Assembly (NCBI RefSeq): GCF_949628215.1
Contig: NC_134284.1
Coordinates: 2,604,001 to 2,668,000 of the forward strand
Length of the DNA: 64,000 nt
DNA from: Phalacrocorax aristotelis
Taxonomy: Eukaryota > Chordata > Aves > Suliformes > Phalacrocoracidae
Direction of reading: 5' to 3'
Shown: piece by piece, positions 1 through 13,900 of the stretch
Layout of the letters: every line of letters starts with the position of its first letter
Numbering within the stretch: the stretch's first letter is position 1
The notes under the pieces: generated by a model
What the model saw: only the letters and a program-made list of their open reading frames with translations
Databases searched by the model: none
What the model was told of the DNA's origin: nothing
Made by a program: the position numbers and the translations under genes

Positions 1-3000
1 CTGAACTACAGGTCCCGTGTGACAAAAGAGCAACGTTACAAAATGTTTTTCTTGGCCTTCACTGAACAGGTGCTGTTTCCAAAAGATGTTCCCTAATTAC
101 AAGAAAAAGAAAATAAAATACCCTGACAAAAAAAAGGAATAAATCCATTTTCATAACCAATACACTGCAGACTATTTCTTTTCATGTTTATCTACATCAT
201 GCATGTAACAATAGCGTTCTCTTAAAGGGTATTGTAAAGCTCCTTAGCACAGGAGAGTATGGCATCAAATAGCAACTTCAGCAACCTTAGAGGCTTTTTA
301 TTCCAAGATTCTGATGGAGGCTGAAGCTGTTTAGTGAAGACTGAAATTTTGTGGGCTCCACACAAAGAGAACATATGTTTTGCATCCCAATCCCCTACAG
401 AGGGATTAATGTAAAAATAGATATGGTTATTTCAGACTGCAAAAGGTACAAATCTTCAAGTCCAAGCGTTAGAGAGCAGAATGAAATACTTGTGCTTGTA
501 CTGAGCTTATCCTTTCAGCTGGAAAAGAAGAAATAATCACATTTTATGAGAGGGTCTCTCTGCACCTGCAGTTCAGTTGCTGCAGTCCATCATCGCTACT
601 ACCTTTGGAAGTTGACTATTTAAAAAATGTCGAGCCACACTTACGAAGAACTCTGAGTGCTTCCTGTGCTGTCTCCTTGCCTCAGCCTCAACGAGGGCTG
701 GAATCTAATAACTCGGAACTAGTGATTTCCTGGCAGAATATTATATTTCTGCTTACAATCATTCTTTCTGGGAATTGAGGTAGGGCTGTGGAAAGCGCTG
801 AATCCCTAACTGTGCAGGCTGAATTAGATTTACTCTAATCCAATGTTTAAAAACAATATTTACCTTGCTTTAGTGGAATTTTAGCCATTTCCTTTATTAC
901 TTTGATGATACTTCAGAGATAGTTTTAAACCTGGACAGGAAGAAAGAAAAATTGTTCCAGGGAAAATAGCAGAATTCTATATAAACATTACTTTTTCCAG
1001 CATTCTGCTCTATGCATGTATATCTTTATATATAATTTATATATGCATATAACATAAAATCTATTATAAAGAAATAGTTTAGTGCAAATATTTAAATAAA
1101 AAATGTTGGAGACAGGGAGCGCATGCTATTTGGCATATTCTGTTTTCATTGTCAAATGAATCTTGGTGCTTTTCTTATTTGCAGATGATATGAAGGCAAC
1201 CGTAAGGTTAACCTTCCATGTTTCTAACACTCCAAATCTCCTTCATAAGAGACAACACAAAATGCATTCAAATTTTTATATTCTTATAATAGATCTGTGT
1301 AGATCTAGCAAGCAACAACTTATTTTAACCAGTCCTGAAATTATTTGACTGGTATCATCCCAGATGCAACTCGGAGATTTATAAATACTGCTGTAAGGAT
1401 CCAGGTTCGTTGTCACCGTGTCTGGCTACCACAGGCAATTATTAAAATGAAGGAGAAAACTATTTGTGCCAGAACTTGTACCCCTTAATAATTCAGAGTT
1501 CTATGTTTAGAACAGAACAAGGAGTTACAACACACAATATTTTGAGGCTTTATTTCCACTCACTTTATTCCATTCAGGATTTCAAATAGAAATCCTAAGC
1601 TGCCACAGGTTTTGTTTTTGTGCCCACAGTTCTTCCACAAACAGGGCAGAAACTACTTTCAGACAGAGGTCATTATTTAAATAACACATGATTCCACCCA
1701 GTGACAAATACACTGGCTGAACAAGAAAATTAAATTAAGGGGGAAAGGACTTGGCACATTTCACCAGTTTAAAGGATTATGAAATGCAGAAAAAGTTCTA
1801 GAGGATCTGCAAACCCAAATCACCACAAAGGTCTCTTATCCGTAGCTATTTATGCAGCTATGTTTAATGACAAGTTTTGCAAGCAAACCATTTAGTAACA
1901 GTTTCATCCTGAAGAAATGAAAATAACAACAGTAAAACTTAGTTATATAAAATCATATATATTTGAAGAGACATAGAAAAATTAAGGGGTTTATTTCCTA
2001 AAAATATCCTTCTAATTGATACCAGTGGAAATGAGAGGCCACTCAAGGGACTCGGGGTGATACAAGGTCCCACCTTTCTCAGGGGTAACAAAGTGTTCAC
2101 AGTCATTCCTTGAAATCCAGAGGATCATAGAATCAGCCTTAGGTCTCTGTCCAACCTGGGATTCATTTGTTCTTGGCTCCTTGTCTTCAGGACAGTCACC
2201 TCTCTTCTGCATGAACAGGGAAAATCAGATCCACCTTCATCCCCATAATGCTTGCTGGCCTGAATCTCCACCTCGTCCTTTTGATCTCACGCATAAAGCC
2301 TCTTTGAGACAGTTCCCAGCCTGTCCATGTATTTCCATGGGCAGCATTCTTTCATAGTACCTGTTTTTATCAATCTCCTTGAGTAAAGCTGGGGACGTAA
2401 TTAGGTCCTCTATGGACCTTAATATGGAGGAGATGTACATACCCCCTTACCAGATCGGAAGAGTAATCCTGAAATTAAAATATTCACAGACTCTGGGATT
2501 TTGTAAAACGTGGACTTTCCCTAAATTTTACATTTGGCCACAATTTTCACAAGAGGGACCATTAAAAGCATAGTTACATCGTCTATATGAAGAAGTGAAG
2601 ACCTTCAGAAGACCTCTGAAGTGAAAGTAGGAAGACTTAACACATCAAAATTCTTTCCAGTTAGTTAGGAAGTTTATTTCTTATACAGACTTGAGCATTA
2701 CCAGTACTAAAGAGCTTTAGAAGATAGAGGAATTAAGGAATACCATCAAGGAACTAAAGCCATATTTCTCAGCTCTGACTGATTTGTAATAAATCTTAAC
2801 AGTATTAAAGCTCAGGGGAAATTATATTTAATTGAATTTTGTTCACTATCTTTTAAGATCTCATGGAAACTTATGAGAGATTCTTTCTGCCTTTTGGAGA
2901 TCCAGTTTATCATAAATCCTTGAACAGACACATTGGTCTATTTAACCAACTCTGCTGCTTTCATTTTTCTTGTGCTTCTGCATTCCTGATACCATCTGGG

Positions 3001-6000
3001 ACCACAGGTGGAGTGTTGAAATAAAGCAAGAAAGAGTTTTCTACTGACGAGATGGCCAGACAGATAAGGTTACAGATATGTGCCAGCTGCCCGTTTCCTA
3101 ACTCGGAGGTTCCATTGTTATTTTACCCAGCACTGGGGGTTCCATCCGGTTTGTTTAATTCATTTCAATACTTATATTTCATACTGATATTTTTCCCTAC
3201 CTCAATATATTGCAACCTGGGGATTTTTTTAAGAGACAAAACTCCTTAAATACTCCAAGTAATATTCTATGAAGAAAAAAAAATACCACACAAAAGAATT
3301 TGAGAAGCAATTTCTAAATTGTTTCACAATACCCCACCAACATCCCTTTTTGTTTAACTCTTTGGACATTAAGCACTGTCTTTATTTTATATTAACTTGA
3401 TTTAACTAAGCAGCTAACGGTAACTGTAGTCACATTGTGATCTTCTCTGGTGCCCATAAGACAGTGGAACAACAGGGTGATGGAGTAGGTCACCTAGCCT
3501 TCTTTGACCAAGAGATCTACCCAAATATTAAAACTAGCCCCAGTCCCGAGACAGTTCCTGAAAGACAAAGGAACTTATCACACTTCTGGCAATTACTTCT
3601 TTCATTCTTCAGACTTTAATTCATGCACACAACAGTGAATGGGTAGGAAGAGTATATGTATAGCCACTATATACAAAAATAACCTTGATTTCAGCTTATC
3701 TCAGAAAAACCTGCTCAGTTTAACCACTCAGTAGATGAAGAGTCTGTTCCTTGACTTTACTCTTCTTTTTCTTAGTTCCCATTGCTTCTGCCTTTTCCTA
3801 ATTTGTAAGGAAAATTAATTACCTGTAGGATTGCATTGTCATTAGAAATTGTTAGAAATGTTCCTTTCTGTTATGACTGCTGGCGAAGAATTTACCCCAG
3901 GAAAGACTTTTAACATCCGATAACTTTTTTTTGACTAAACTGAACTGGCAGTCAAAGCAGCAAAAGTCCAACCTTATAGCTGGCAATAATTAAGAATCTT
4001 GCTCAAAATTAAGAATGTTGCAGATAAAATATTATGGATTCAAAGCCAACAACCCATAATTGCAGTGCAAAGGCTGACTTCGTCATGAGACAGGAAGGGG
4101 GCAATACCCTGCCGTACATGTTTTGGAGCTATAGGTACCATTCCATGTTCTGGCAGCTTTGCTTAATTGTGAAAGAGCCACTTCTGCCATGCCACGCCAC
4201 ATCTCGTTTATGCCAGGATATATATTCAGAAGAATTCATAGACTGACACAAAGACTGACACAAGAGGTTCATTGGCCCATTTCAAAGTGATTCCCTTCTG
4301 GGCTTTCTGAGAAGCCTAGAAATATGGAAATGAACTTTGCAAAGCTGCCACAAAGTCCCATCTATGGATGGTTTCTTGGTCACCTATGTTGTTCTGATGA
4401 TGGAGATGAAAAGCTTCTGATATTTTATGAAAAAAAGAAAAAAGAGACCAAATCTCTAAGCACAACTGCTTCATAACAATATCACCAGCTACAGAAAACC
4501 TTACCATATGCTTTTTCTTGTCAAAGGCATCTTGCTCCACAAGTTAATTCATCTTCTAAAAATGAATAGGGCAGATAAAATCAGGGCCTAAATTGGAGCC
4601 TATCACAGCAATTTCAAACAGGACCAAGTGAGTATAACAGTTTTGCATCCACAGAATATAGCCATCAAGATCTGCATAAAGCGACCAGAGTTCAAGTGTC
4701 ACTGATGACAGGGAAGGCACAGGAGCATCCCAGAATAAAATTTCTAAGTTAATATATGCCAGGATGTTTAGTCTGAAAGTTCAGGAAAAGAAAACTGACA
4801 GATTAGGAGAGACTTCAATCTTGATCACAGATTGTCATAAAGCCATATTTAAATATCTAAAATACAAGTGTATTTTTTTTTCTGCCTCCCAGGTTTTTTT
4901 CTCCTAGTTCCAATACGAATACGTCTTCCAAACTATCTGGAAGGCTGAGGAACAGCTGACAAAATGAGGTTTCTTCTGTGCATATATAAAATATTTAAGA
5001 AAAACTGGTTCAGCCTCCGTTTTCTTTCTTCATGCAAAGCAAAGGTAGATAACCAGCCTTCAGGTATAGTTTAGATCACAAAAAAATTCCATCTGTGTTA
5101 GTTTGAAGGTCACCCTTTGAAAACTATGTGTAGTATGTCTTGCATGCTTCTATACACAATTATTACTTTCCTTGGATTTGTTAGCATCTCCTAACTATCA
5201 ACCGCAACTCCTGTTTTGCTTGGCAAGCCTCCCAACAGTCAACAGATGTTTTCTCCCTCCTATCTCTTCAGCGAGCAAATTACTTCCAAATGATATCCAT
5301 CTCTCCTTGAACACAGGGTGACTCCTTTTGTCCTGGGGTTCTCTTCTAGTTTTTAGAAACTTGCATTTAGAAACTCGGTAAATGAAAAGGACCCATTTTC
5401 AGAGACTGTGCACACTCTAACTTTCTGTTTACAAAACTATGGTATAGACCACCGAGGCTAATAGACAGTAGAGCCAACTAGGCTTACCTCTAACTGTTGG
5501 AAGACAAGTGTCTTAGGTCTGAAAATCTGTAATTCAAAATGGGTTTGCATGGCATGCTTCTCTGCCCAGTAAAACTGATTGTTTACCTGCTTGAAAGCTT
5601 TGCATTTGATAAGCGATTTAGTGCTTGTCACATACTGTCTGACTGCCAACACGAACTGCTAGGATTCAAAGAACGTGCACAGGTGATCTGATGCCACTTC
5701 TTTTTGTACTTTCATAACTGGTGGCAACATAGGAGATGAAAGGCAAATCAAGACTTCTCAAGCTTGTGCTGAGTTGAAATATTACAGTTAAATTAAGTCA
5801 TCTAGCTTTCTCATGCTAAAGGTCTAAAAATAAACCAGACATTTTTCAAAGTTAACATTTGGGACCAGACACAAAAATCCCCAGAAGTATAGTCAAGAAA
5901 GGATTTTCCAATTAACACTTATTACAGTTATATATTTGAAAGATAAACTTCTACCAAGTACTTATCTCTCCAAGTAATTTGCAATTCTGGAAATGTGATC

Positions 6001-9000
6001 TGCAAAATGAGTGCACACGTGAGGAAGGAATTTGTGAAGAAAGGATTCTGTATATCTTACTCCCTTAGTTTTCAGCACAGAGTTATGACTGTTCAAACCA
6101 GAATACTCCAATACCTACATAGGCAGTTACTCTTCCAGGCATTCTGGTGTTAGCAGGACTCCTTACAACCCTTCTCAGAATAGGCCCTACGATTGTGCTA
6201 TCCAAAATGCTGGACCCACAGACCCTAATAACTGCAAAGTGAAGTTGCAGTAAATGAAATACTATTAGGCACAGATGCACAGCACAGAGTGTAGTGTAGG
6301 AAGAGTACAGACAGCTTGCTGGTCCCAGTTAATGTTGAGCATTTGCCTTAGAGAAGCCTTCTGTGTCAACTCAATGGTTGTCTGTGGCCTCTCCCCGTAC
6401 AACATGCATCTTCTGGCCTGGAGGTCCCAATGTTCAATATAAAGCTCAGTATAAACCCACAAACATGAACAATGCCATCCAGCACAAAATACAAAACCAG
6501 TCTCTAACTAGTATGCACTGCGACACCAAAATTTAGCAATTATATTGGGCTTTATTTTTAAAACCCTTTACTGACATTGGATAATCCTAGACATAGCCTT
6601 GTGAGTGATTGACATATTGTGAAACTAGAAGAAGGCGCAGCAGAATTTAAAAATTACTTGTCCAGACCACAGAAACAGACAGTGTTTCAAGCTTAAAATA
6701 AGAAGAAGCAGAAATTCCTGGATCTCAAGTGCCTAATCAGCCACAGACTCTCTTTGCACATGTACAACACAAATACACAGGCAAACGTAAACTTTACAAA
6801 ATGTGTGTTATTATTAATGTGAATTGAGCATCCATATGTTTCAATTTTTCACAGGGTGATTTTTGGTGTTGGTAAAAATTCAGTGCACTGTCCATGGAGG
6901 TGAAATCCTGTATCCGCAGGAGCAAGTATAAGAATATATGCCAACTGGCAGAGAACCATCTACTCTTTCATCAGTTTTGGCCTGCAGGAATGTAGTCTTT
7001 TCTGAAAACAGGTAAAATTCTGACACATAGGTATGTTCAAGGAGAATCTGATATGAAAGTTATCTTGCTACAGGAAATACTGTATAATCAACAAGTGGGG
7101 AGCTGAGAAGCTATTAAAGAAATAATGCAGATTTCATCTGCTTGATAACTGACTGCACCAGGTCGATGCAGGCTTGCAGGCAAAGCAGAAGGTTTTCTAA
7201 GGCAGCAGACTCTGGGGGGTTAGCAATAACCTTAGCCTGGTTGCTTCCTTTGCCCACACCTGAGGTCTGGAAAACTGGCTGCTTCCAAACCAGTGTGGGT
7301 TTGGCATAAGCTCATTCTGTGGTATGGAGAGGTCCCTCCAACAGCAGCTGTCAGACCATTCTTTCTATGGCAGTGGGGGCAGCAATCCCTACTCTCCAAG
7401 GTCCTTCCCTATACCTGGCTTCCTGGATGTCTGTCACCACCTTTCCCTGTGGTAGGACCCCACCCTGATACAGCAAACTCCATGTTTTTCTGCATTGCTG
7501 AGAAACATTGGGCCAGCTCTGGTTCCGTATCACATTTTTTAATGACCAGTAAGTGGTTAGTTAACAAATCATTACTCTTACAAAAAGATGGACTGGCACC
7601 AATGCAAGGAAAACCACCTGGTGCCAAGGCTTAGTAGCTAATAAGCTGATCTGCTTCACTGCCTGCCTCTCCCTTTCACAAAGTTGGTTGCAGTCTCAGA
7701 CTCTGGCTTTATTGCTATTCAGGGGACCTATGTCAAAATTAAAACAGACACTGTATGAGCATGGACCACCTACACAGAGTTAAACCATTTGAAATTCTGG
7801 ACTGTTCCTATGATGCAGTATTAAAATCCTTACGGTTAGTACAGCTTAGCTTCTTCCAGATGACAAATTCTCGATTTTACTTCTCATGCAAAGCCTGGAA
7901 TCCGGGAAGCCATTTTTCACTATAACCAATATTTTTTCCATTTTGTATACACTAAGAATCATCGCTGAGCAAGTTTTTCGCCCATCATTACTTTTTTCTC
8001 ATAACAGAGCTGTTGGATTTGAAACAAAAATGTGGTTCTCTAACCACAAAAATTCAACAAGGAGCATAAAGCAACAGAATCCTTAAAAGGCTCCTGATTT
8101 TGATTTTAAATATAGTATTAGTAAAGCACTTTTAAAATTAGATATGGAACAAATCTACAAGCAGAGCACTTAATGTAAACTGAATGGAGCCTGAAATCAC
8201 AAGTCTTCATATGCCGGCTTCATATGCAGCTACTTCAGAAGCATAATTTTGAACATCAGAAATACAGGGATGAGGAAAAAGTTGTGATATGTCCCTATTC
8301 CATCCTGTCTCCTCTCTGCAGAAAGTACTGGCATAACTCTTCGAAGCTTAGGTGTATTCTGAAGAATTTATTACCTTCATATCCATTAAATGAGCTGTAA
8401 ATTTTACTACAGTTTTGCAATAATGCCTTTAATAAAATAATGGTTTTCAATAAAATATAATTACTATCCTTCTAAGTATTTTGTATTGAAATTGTGCTCA
8501 AATTAAAATTAAAAAAACCCTGCCCAGTAGTTTTTAAATATGAGTTTAGAGCTCATGTGGTGCTTCCTCAAGTGTTTGTTTTGAACATGAAGTGCCACAT
8601 TTCTCTCAATCACGAAGTCACACTTAAATTGCCCTTCTGCTTAATTATCTATTGGCATACATTTCATTGTATTACATTGTAGAAGAAAACACATTACTGA
8701 GAAAGACACAACATTTTCTACAAATGTATGCTTGTTGAATGGTTTTTGGGAAACCAAATGAAAATCCCAGAAGTTTTGATAGCTCTTTTTCATACCACGA
8801 TATTCAAAGATTGTTTTCTAGTAATCTGGCACATTTCAAAAAAGTACATAGTCACACAAGTCCATATTTCTGAGTTCACTGACTTCAACAGAGCTACACA
8901 GAAGAAAAATTTGGCCTATCTTTGCTAATAAAATGCTAGCAGAGAAAAGGAGTGGTCATATCAGGACAAAAAAATCACTGATTCAAACTGTACCCCACTG

Positions 9001-10894
9001 TCTGAATTTGTGTTCTGTATTTGTGGTGATTTCATGGACTACTGGGCCAACAAATAAAGTATGAAATAGGGAAAGACCTGTGTGACAATCATGACTATAT
9101 CTCAACATCCCCATTCACTCAGAAAATGCACCTCAGTTGTATAAGAGATCCATAAAGATATCTAGGTGCAGAATTTGCTAAGTATAACAATCACAAATGG
9201 TCCTGACGGGAAGTCTTGATAATTGTGACAAAAAAAATAAATATACCATTGGTGTGCCAGACACATGACCCATTTTGTTTTTTCTCAGAGATTTTCTCAC
9301 TTGCAAGATTTCATTGCCCAGATAAGTGCTTTAGTTCTTCCAATTTCTGCCTCTCATAGGCTATCTAAAGTGCAGAGCAATGGCATTCTGCCATGTATCT
9401 CAGGATATCACTTCCCCATCTGTCCAAATCAGGTACCTGTCCAGACTGAAATGAAGCTTTTCTCTGTTGCACATCTAGATTTAATTCTGAAGGAAATCCA
9501 GGGCTGTGAATGATGGGATGTGCACCTGCATCTGACTGCAACACAGAATCAAAATGCTGCTTGGGCACGTGTCCATCACCAGCTTAACACGTGGCAGGAA
9601 GTCCTGGATCTCTTTCACAGCACCTCTGTATCTGCTGTCTGTTATGCGTGCCTCTTACAGAGGTCAGCCAGATCCTGTCAGATCCTGTGTTGGAGACCAT
9701 TCGTCATGTCTCTCTAAAATCTCGTCAGCAACACAAATTCAGTTAACACTCATGGTGCCATTAACAGTTCTGTTTCTTATCAAAACCAAGCACTGAGCTT
9801 TCTCTCTAATAGGTAGTCTTGGCCACTGAATCAAGTTCACCACAAGTAAATAATTTCTGAATCATCTTCCACCATGTTCTCATTGCAGGCAAATGCTATT
9901 CCATGTCTGATTAAGATGCCTCAACAGGACTTTGCCGTTGCTGACCTGACTAGAATTTTTGCAGTGCTTAATATCTGCTATCAGAAATGCATTTTTCTAT
10001 CATTTTTCTGGATCTAGAATAGTTCTGCTTCCAAAATATTAATCAGTTCCATGGTTTAATTATTCATTCTCTCAAAAAATATTTTTGCTTGTTTACAAAT
10101 GTACTGACAATTTCATTGTGTGCCCCATAGTTCTCAAATTGTGAGATATATAGTAAAAAATAATTTTGCAGTTAAGAATATAGTACAAACAAACACCAGC
10201 ACTCCTGGACTGTCCTAGCTTTTCCTAATCAGAAATCTATTGTGTTTTTGTCAATGACATTTGGAACTCACCTTCCTGTCCAGTCTGTTCTTGAGTCTTG
10301 TATTGCTCATGTATAGGCTTTGAAAGGCATCCGTTTGTTTCTAATGCCATGCCTGACCTTTTTCATAATAATTTCTCATTTAATGTCACCATCATGAATT
10401 TTGCTGGAGGAACAATTAAGCAAAGTTAGAAGACATTTAATCAAATAGTCCAACATACATTTTAACTAGCCACTCTACCCCAGGTAAGGGAACAACAGTG
10501 GTGAACTACACCTATAGAACTCAGCAACACCAAGAATGCCAAAGTACATCAATGACAGAGTCAGACTTATGCAGAACTTTGTGTGCCTGCTCCTGTGCCC
10601 AGTCCACATCCATGGGGAGTTCCAGGGCAGAACTGCAGTGTCTCTAGAAACTGCAGTTTTCAAAACACCCAATGATACTTTCTACAACAAAATCATATGG
10701 TAAAGTTCGGGACCAAACTGCTCAGTGTATGAGTCTTAGTCCAAAATGAAATTGGCTTCTATGGCATACACAACAAAAGCATGACAATAAATTCATTGTA
10801 AAGACACTCTTTTTTAAGCATCTTTGGCCCCTTCCACACAAATATACAGCTATACAGCTGTTCGTATTATTATCTACTGTCTTTTATTATCTAC
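1..10894. other. AT-rich non-genic stretch
   Basis: I see no supportable gene here. The ORFs are all short (about 115 codons or fewer), sit in all frames, and show no domain or splice-consistent structure that I recognise. A TA-rich simple repeat lies at about 1,012-1,052. A slightly more GC-rich patch at about 7,170-7,640 carries overlapping short ORFs on both strands but resembles no family I know; it could be an old unrecognised repeat. The stretch may be intergenic or intronic, and conserved non-coding elements cannot be judged from one sequence. Confidence 0.6.
1012..1052. repeat. TA-rich simple repeat
   Basis: This is an imperfect alternating TA/ATG tract built from tatata and atgcatat blocks. 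It is a simple low-complexity repeat with no other structure. Confidence 0.6.
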
Positions 10895-10985
10895 TCTCCC
10901 TGCTTACTGCAGAGGGGTTGGACTAGATGACCTCTTAAGGTCCCTTCCAACGTAAACCATTTTATGATGCTATGATTCTACAATT
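10895..10985 (+). mobile_element. CR1 LINE 3' end, short fragment
   Basis: This is a 5'-truncated CR1 non-LTR retrotransposon tail in sense orientation. The diagnostic 3' UTR block is present: GGGGTTGGACTAGATGACC, then the AAGGTCCCTTCCAAC block, then a degenerate terminal octamer (ATGCTATGATTCTA). Only about 90 bases of the element remain, so it has no coding capacity. Severe 5' truncation is usual for CR1 copies, which arise by target-primed reverse transcription. The 5' edge is approximate. Confidence 0.9.
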
Positions 10986-13900
10986 CTTTACCTTTCTACA
11001 TTTTACAGTTTTAGAACACATTTGAATTTTGGCAAGCATCTCGCTGAATCTGTGAATCATAAACAAACTTGCAGGAAATGTTAAGGCTTAATTTTATTGT
11101 TAGGGCTACCCAAAAGAAAGCATCCAAATATGCTTTTTTTCAATATTTAGACTGGTGCCTAAACTCATAGAACAAAAAGTGTAAGAAATTTTCCAGATGG
11201 ACCAAAACACCCCACTACTTGCTTAGAGTGTCACAACACAAACACTTCATGTTGAACAGCTGCCAGGATGTGTGTGTTTGTGTGTGTGGTGCATGCATGT
11301 GTGTGTCTTTCTTTTGCTCTTTCTTTTCCTATTTTCTTAGTCTGCTCTCTAGCTTTGATTTTTTTCAGCAGTTTTTGCCATTCCAAAATATGTAGACACT
11401 AAGTTAAATTACTCATTTTGTTTATGTGGCAACAAGTTCAGACTTCTTGCCGAAAAAATGTTCTTGGCTTTGGACAAAGCAGGCTTTGAGATGCTTCCAT
11501 CTGTTTCAAATACACCACAAATCGTAGTATGGAAACCATTGCCCTCAACTGGTAGCCAATTTACTGAATAAACCTATATTAAAAAAAAAAAAGAATGATT
11601 CAACTGCAGACTGTTTTCATATTTTTATATCATTTAATTTCAAAGGAATTCAATCCTTGTATGGAAGAACTTTAAATACTTGTGAATTTGTCTTACTGGG
11701 TACAGGGTCAAGTAAGTAAATTAACAAAAAAGGGTTCTTTCAAATTCATTAATTGCTATTACCAGTGTGGGAAAAAGGTTTAGGCCTTTTATAGTCTCAT
11801 ATAGTACCTTTCACAATGGGACCTGAGCACTATTGTAAAGATAATCTTTCAATCTCTCAGCAATTTTACTTTGGTTTAGTTTCTACTACTGCTTGAAAGG
11901 AGACATTTGAGAGAATTTGTGATTAAACAGCATGCAGAGCCTTGGAAAAAGCAAGATAGTCTCTGCTCTGTCTTCGGTCTGTAGTGGTCATCTGGGCACA
12001 TCTTTCTACCCTTCCTTTTCTCTCGCTTCCTTTTTAACTTCTACTGTTAGTTTTGGCAAGGGATAAGGGCTTCTTTAACAACGTGTATGGACAGCACCAG
12101 CAATACGGACTCTCAAACAGTGAGATCTGATTCCTGATGGAGGGAGAGCTCATGAGAAGTGATGTATAGCAAAGTGGAGGTTATCCATTTCTTTCTGTTG
12201 TTCCTGCTTTCTGCTGTCAATATTATTATAAATTTAACTGATGAGATCTTTCATTGATAACCTGCTAGTGCTATTAATGTTTGCTGCCTGGATTGGGACT
12301 TGGCCCTCTCTTGCTTTCCAATAAATTATATATATTTTTAATCTGTTCCTAGTAAATATTTATTGTAATTTCTTCTGAGGGCAATAGTTCATACCTTAAC
12401 AGCACCAAAAAAAAGTCACTAGTAATTAAACCATGCTTACCCTCTCACGTCTCTAAATTTGCATAGCATAGGTTAGGGACAACTGGAAAGTACTCCCATA
12501 CAACTATGGATTGATTCATTTGCTCACTCATTTTGGACCTTGAGCACAACATATATAAACTTTATACTGTTTTAAGCATAGGTTAGGAATGGTACAATAT
12601 GACCTTACATCAGTAACTTCTCAGCGTAGCAAAATCTCTCATGCCATAAAAAAAGACTTACAGCTATGTTGCAATTTTCACTTCATCACCTCTGACTACA
12701 TCTCAGCAGATATCACTGCTTAAACCTCCAGTTAGATACATCAAAGAAGGCATCTTTCTGCTATATTCCTAACTTTTTAATAGCTTGATGAAATCCTTGG
12801 AATCTGTAGCTTTACTGAGTCATTGCTGCAGTTTGGCAGTCAGATGGATCTAGTACTCTGATCTGGGAGCAGGCTGAGGCTCTGGTGCTTACAGTTATGT
12901 CCTTATAAGGCATCCTAGTTCACTTCAAATCACTGCTTTTTCTATAAAGGTTTTATATTGCAGTGAATTATTTATGTTCAGCAAACCAGGAGCTCTCATT
13001 GCTGATAGTATTACAATGTTGTTAGGTAAGAAATAACAGCTGAGATCCTGACTTCTATATACCTCCACAGACTGAGTGAGAAATGAAGCAGCTCTCTCTC
13101 CTTCCCTGTTAGCAGGTAGCTGGAATACTAATGGCACTATAAGCTGAGCACAATGTACAAGGAAACCCTAGCCCCCGGGCTTTCAGCAGGTTGTCAGCTT
13201 GTGCTCACGCACACAGTGCTCCTCTACAGACCTATTTGACACCACATATCCCTCACCCAAACCTGCCAAACATCAGAAGGCAACAGGTTTTCTGAAGTTC
13301 TGAACTGTAATTTAAGTGAGGAAGGGAAAACACTCAAAAGACAAAGCCCAGATTAAAAGAGGAGCTGTCCTCCCCCAGCTAGCACTGGGTGGAGCAGAGC
13401 ATGCTCTCCCATTAGGTGACACTTGGCACTAGCATGACTCTGTGTTCTTTTGCCTCCATGTCCAACCAAAGCTGTTTCCACCACAGCCTCCTACCAATCT
13501 CTCCAGCTACTTGCTCTTAGATCCCAAATGTAATAAACGTGCTTATTTTGCTCCCATGCTGTGCTGCTCCTCAGTTGCTGCAATGTTTATCTCACTACCA
13601 ACGACCTCAATATCAAGGGCAGAGGCTTACAGGGCAGACATTTTTTTTTGCTGTGTGTACAGTATATACACACTGAGTTCTCTGATCAGGGGTCTGGAAC
13701 TACTGCAACAGAAATGAATAAATGGTATCAGCATATTGGAAAGTGCTGGCATCATCCAGCCATATCTAGCTACTAACTCAACATGCCAAATGTGTACCTA
13801 AAAGGACTTCCTGAGCTTTGGCAGCAGTATCTGCTACCTAGACACAAGGGTAAGCAGCACACCGTAAGTATTTAATACAAATCCTATCATTTGTTCTGAT

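Noticed and set aside
2100..2200. CR1-like wording (GGATCATAGAATCAG, CTGTCCAACCTGGG)
   Set aside because: Only short scattered matches and none of the ordered blocks of a CR1 3' end. Too weak to call.
7409..7634. Overlapping ORFs on both strands in a GC-richer patch
   Set aside because: No family resemblance. The open frames on both strands follow from local composition.
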